Source: Bruticola sp004554425 (GTDB taxonomy: Bacteria; Vulcanimicrobiota; Xenobia; Xenobiales; Xenobiaceae). From it: a stretch of DNA of 37,251 nucleotides. Positions 34,670 through 37,251 of this stretch are shown here, in pieces (position 1 is the first letter of the stretch; every line of letters begins with the position of its first letter). Under the pieces are notes generated by a model that had not been told where the DNA came from, searched no databases, and worked only from the letters and a program-made list of their open reading frames with translations. The DNA is taken from positions 1 to 37,251 of the forward strand of contig CATXCY010000029.1 of NCBI GenBank assembly GCA_958366945.1. Reading direction: 5' to 3'. A program made the position numbers and the translations under genes.

Positions 34670-36364
34670 ATGAATATTTCACTTTTGGGCGATGGCAAAT
34701 TGCTTTTTATTATGGCTTTAGCTGCCATCGTCTCTATGTTGACCACCCTAAACACAGCCGCTCGTCCAGCTGCCATCCGCACCAAACAAGTAGCTCTATC
34801 TCTGGCCGTGTCAGCTATCTTTTTTATGTTTACACGTTTTGCCAACCTTTTTTATTTGCCAATCTTGGGCAAATACGTTGATAGAGCCGTACAAAGTGGC
34901 AACGTAAACATACTTTATGAGCAAATACAATGGGTAGTGCTTAGCTCAGCTTTAGGTGCTCTTCTCTCTTGGCTGATGTTACCTACTTTTACAGCTATCT
35001 ACGAACGCGGTATTGCCAGTATAACTGTACGCGGCTCCATGTTAAAAATGCTCTTGGCTCTTCCCTCAGTGCGCGGCGTCAAAGCTCTGTTTGGCTGCTT
35101 GCGTTCTCCTTTGGAACTTAAAGCCTGGGCCTGCCCCAATTGTGCGCCCTCAGAAACGGGAGAAAAGGAATCGACTAATGAGCCTTTTGCCCTCCCTTGG
35201 GATTTGCTCAGCTGGAATGTTTTTGCTACTGCCGTTTGGACAGTAGGTGCTTTAGCTGCTTTGCAAGTAAGCGCTCTCTACCCAGATCTAGCTGCCACAG
35301 CCGTACTTCTTTCCGGTTTGGTCAATTCATTTGCCGCCATAGCTTTTAGTCTTTTTGTCGATCCTAAAGCGGCCGTCATTACCGACCAAGCTGTATCCGG
35401 CCAGCGTCCAGCCAACCACGTATTGCAACTTACTTTCCATTTGGGACTGGGCAATTTTATAGGCGGTTTGCTCGGACTTTTCACCTTTCCCTTAGCCATT
35501 AAGATGATAAGCTTAGCTACCGAAAGGCTTGGCCACGCCAAAATGGACGAAAATATGTGGCTGGTCATAGGCCTCAATGTAGTTGTCACTTGCTTAATGT
35601 GCACTTCTTTAAGCTCACGTATTTCGGCCGTAATTACCAGAAATGTCGCCACAGCATTGGCTATTTACAACGTTTTCTTCTTAATTACCCGTTTAACTAC
35701 TCAAGTGTATGCCCCTATTTTAGGCTCAGTCAGAGACTCTGTAGTAAAAGGGGCCTCTTCAGCTGCAGAATTGCTACCTCTTTTCCGCTGGGTAATCGGC
35801 GGAGCCACGTTAGGTACTATTTTGGGTTGGTTGCTCATGCCTACCTTCGTTGCCATATACAATACAGCTATTAAAGCCTTGGAAAGAAGAAGCGGATCTA
35901 TGGCTACTTTGCTCAAAGATTTGGCTAAGCCAAAATATTGGAGCAAAGTTTGGCAATGCTGGCGCAAGCCCTCAAATTTTGGAGTATTGGTAAGTGACTT
36001 AAAATTATTACCTAAGAGTTTCTTATTAGCCAATATCTTCGTTGTCGGTATTCATGTAATTGGCGTTTTGGCCGCCATTCAGGCCGGTGCCGAATTAACT
36101 GGCCATTTAGCCCGTACCGCTACTTTACTTTCTTCGGTAATTAACGGAGCTGCAACTATTTTGAGTAGCATTATTGTCGATCCAACTGCTGCTAAAATTA
36201 CCGACGAAGCGGTAAACGGAAAACGCTCTTTACATGAAGTTGAAGCTATGGCCGTATTTCTTTGCTTAGGCTCAATTTTGGGAACCGTACTTTCCCAATT
36301 GCTCTTTATTCCCAGCGTCAAAATTATTATTTTGGGAGCTAAAATTTTAGGAGCTTTATTCTAA
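34670..36364 (+). CDS. Tandem Amj-type lipid II flippase (two fused DUF2837 domains)
   Basis: Amj (alternate MurJ) moves the cell-wall precursor lipid II across the cytoplasmic membrane, and the known protein is about 270 residues with one domain. This 564-residue product holds two copies. Copy one (about 1-285) has TRFANLFYLPILGKYVD at 55 and VDPKAAVITDQAVSGQR near 230. Copy two (about 290-564) has TRLTTQVYAPILGSVRD at 340 and VDPTAAKITDEAVNGKR near 503. Both repeat the opening signature (NTAARPAAIRT and SLSSRISAVITR) and the LLSxxxNxxAxxxxxxVDP stretch. Twelve or so membrane helices are expected. A soluble loop lies between helices near residues 130-175 and holds a CPNC pair. The gene is followed after 18 bases by a ybaK-like gene, so both form an operon. 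Confidence 0.85.
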   Translation: MNISLLGDGKLLFIMALAAIVSMLTTLNTAARPAAIRTKQVALSLAVSAIFFMFTRFANLFYLPILGKYVDRAVQSGNVNILYEQIQWVVLSSALGALLSWLMLPTFTAIYERGIASITVRGSMLKMLLALPSVRGVKALFGCLRSPLELKAWACPNCAPSETGEKESTNEPFALPWDLLSWNVFATAVWTVGALAALQVSALYPDLAATAVLLSGLVNSFAAIAFSLFVDPKAAVITDQAVSGQRPANHVLQLTFHLGLGNFIGGLLGLFTFPLAIKMISLATERLGHAKMDENMWLVIGLNVVVTCLMCTSLSSRISAVITRNVATALAIYNVFFLITRLTTQVYAPILGSVRDSVVKGASSAAELLPLFRWVIGGATLGTILGWLLMPTFVAIYNTAIKALERRSGSMATLLKDLAKPKYWSKVWQCWRKPSNFGVLVSDLKLLPKSFLLANIFVVGIHVIGVLAAIQAGAELTGHLARTATLLSSVINGAATILSSIIVDPTAAKITDEAVNGKRSLHEVEAMAVFLCLGSILGTVLSQLLFIPSVKIIILGAKILGALF

Positions 36365-36382
36365 ATAATTGTGGAGTAAAAA

Positions 36383-36841
36383 ATGAGTGAAAAAATTACT
36401 AATGTAATGCGCATCTTGAAGCAAAAGAAAATACCTTTTATTGAGCATACTTACGTTGCCGATCCCACTAAAACAGCCGAAGATATTGCTCAAGAGGTAG
36501 GTTTGCCTCCCGAGCGCGTTTTCAAAACTCTAGTTACAGTTGGACGCAGTAAGAATCATTATATCTTTGTGATACCAGCTTACGGCCATCTAGACTTAAA
36601 AAAAGCCGCAGCAATAGTTAAAGAAAAATCGATAGAAATGATCCCCCAAAAAGAGCTTTTACCTCTAACAGGCTATGTCCATGGCGGTTGCTCTCCTATA
36701 GGTATGAAAAAAGCTTTTCCTACCTTTGTAGACGAAAGTTGTTTGCAATTTGATACCATAGCTATCAGCGCCGGTAAGGTCGGCTTTCAAGTCGAATTAG
36801 ACATAAAATTGCTCAATCTCCCCACCGCTTCACTTATCTAG
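36383..36841 (+). CDS. ybaK: YbaK/EbsC-type aminoacyl-tRNA deacylase
   Basis: The 152-residue protein matches the YbaK branch, which hydrolyses Cys-tRNA(Pro) made in error by prolyl-tRNA synthetase. Key family features are TAEDIAQEVGLPPERVFKTLV with the catalytic lysine in FKTL, the helix DLKKAAAIV and YVHGGCSPIGMKKAFPTFVD. It is of normal length. GGAG lies nine bases before the ATG. It is the second gene of an operon with the tandem amj gene and ends in a strong two-way terminator. Confidence 0.93.
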   Translation: MSEKITNVMRILKQKKIPFIEHTYVADPTKTAEDIAQEVGLPPERVFKTLVTVGRSKNHYIFVIPAYGHLDLKKAAAIVKEKSIEMIPQKELLPLTGYVHGGCSPIGMKKAFPTFVDESCLQFDTIAISAGKVGFQVELDIKLLNLPTASLI

Positions 36842-36886
36842 CTCTTTCCAAAAAGAGAAAAACGGCTACTGCATACAGACAGAATG

Positions 36887-36920
36887 AAAAAAGGCGCTCC
36901 ATAAAATGGAGCGCCTTTTT
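36887..36920. terminator. Bidirectional terminator
   Basis: AAAAAAGGCGCTCCAT at 36887-36902 pairs with ATGGAGCGCCTTTTT at 36906-36920 around a three-base loop. It separates the convergent ybaK-like gene and flavodoxin remnant. Confidence 0.93.
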
Positions 36921-36951
36921 CTTTGCTTTCCTATTGACTACTTTATAACAA

Positions 36952-37197
36952 TTATTTGGCAATTACTTTAAGCCAAGCGGAAACTTTTTCCTGAGCTTGA
37001 TTTAAATCACCATCATAAATAGCTAAACCTTCGGTAATAGAAGCTTTAGGAGCAGCTTTGCGCAAATCGTCAATGCCGGTCATACCGCTGCCACCGTGAG
37101 TACTAAATGGCGCAATTGTTTTTCCTTCTAAATTGGCTTGCTCAACAAAAGTCAGTACAGCCATAGGGCAAGTTCCCCACCAGCATGGATAGCCAAT
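36952..37197 (-). pseudogene. 3' part of a flavodoxin gene, interrupted by an insertion element
   Basis: Read on the minus strand, the segment gives IGYPCWWGTCPMAVLTF, then GKTIAPFSTHGGSGMTGID and a C-terminal helix, an unmistakable flavodoxin (Flavodoxin_4-like) second half of about 81 residues with the GYPxWWGTxPM and THGGSG signatures. The frame becomes non-flavodoxin at 37198 and meets a TGA at 37212-37210 inside an IS-like hairpin. The FMN-phosphate-binding N-terminal half must lie beyond the window, on the other side of the element. An internal ATG at 37164 could still give a 70-residue fragment, but it would lack the phosphate-binding loop. Confidence 0.85.
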
Positions 37198-37251
37198 GTG
37201 AACTACCCATCACCTAAAGGTGATGGGCTTCTAAGGAGCTAACGCTCCTAT
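37198..37251 (-). mobile_element. Right end of an IS200/IS605-type element (partial)
   Basis: On the minus strand this 54-base piece has two successive hairpins and then an end sequence. The hairpins are AGGAGC-GTTA-GCTCCT (37249-37234) and CCCATCACC-TTTA-GGTGATGGG (37227-37206). After the second comes TAGTTCAC, a typical right end of IS605-group TnpB-carrying elements. The last base of the element is taken as 37198, where flavodoxin coding sequence resumes. The transposase and tnpB genes would lie to the right of the window. The name rests on the sequence pattern only. Confidence 0.7.

Noticed and set aside
1..37251. CRISPR arrays, tRNA or rRNA genes
   Set aside because: No regularly spaced repeats and no tRNA T-loop with a matching acceptor stem were seen on either strand.

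Overview
This window looks like a core-type chromosomal segment of a free-standing bacterium. GC is moderate to low, coding density is high, and genes sit on both strands, often in convergent pairs separated by strong two-way terminators. The phylum cannot be fixed from the sequence alone. Type IV pilus/type II secretion protein GspF, many secreted proteins of unknown family, Amj and a stand-alone FchA are all present. I see no rRNA, tRNA, CRISPR array or prophage, and the only mobile-element trace is at the extreme right end. Many genes have clear Shine-Dalgarno sequences, but several have none. LAYOUT. 1-2.7 kb: end of an unknown gene, an unexplained hairpin-rich spacer, a small BamE-like membrane protein and a membrane/GAF/GGDEF protein with a degenerate GGDEF site (minus strand). 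3-6.5 kb: mfd (+). 6.6-8.7 kb: two divergent metallophosphoesterases. 8.9-13.3 kb: a secreted protein, an amidohydrolase, a Nudix hydrolase and an L,D-transpeptidase (+). 13.4-15 kb: an FtsB/DivIC-like protein and an unknown membrane-anchored protein (-). 15.4-19.4 kb: an EamA transporter, a UGT-like glycosyltransferase, fchA and folD (+). 19.5-23.4 kb: an AIM24-like protein, prfC and gspF/pilC (-). 23.6-26 kb: hemL, a small coiled-coil protein and a RdgB-type XTP/dITP pyrophosphatase (+). 26-28.8 kb: an unrecognised three-gene cluster, two of whose products are secreted (-). 28.9-29.9 kb: an MBL hydrolase and a DUF6812-like protein (-). 30.1-31.9 kb: a TfoX-N protein and a NupC transporter (+). 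32-32.8 kb: an orphan DpnM-like GATC adenine methylase (-) in AT-rich DNA. 33.2-36.8 kb: a TPR protein, a double-length Amj lipid II flippase and a YbaK-type deacylase (+). 36.9-37.25 kb: the 3' part of a flavodoxin gene cut off by what looks like the right end of an IS200/IS605-type element. HOW THEY WORK TOGETHER. Several genes concern the envelope: L,D-transpeptidase, FtsB-like protein, tandem Amj, GspF and several secreted proteins. fchA and folD form a one-carbon pair, and FolD lacks the residues normally needed for cyclohydrolase activity, so FchA may supply that step. The strongest second-look items are the tandem Amj fusion, the FolD/FchA split of activities, the GGDEF protein that keeps its inhibitory c-di-GMP site but not its catalytic one, the secreted three-gene cluster, and the IS605-like end inside the flavodoxin gene.
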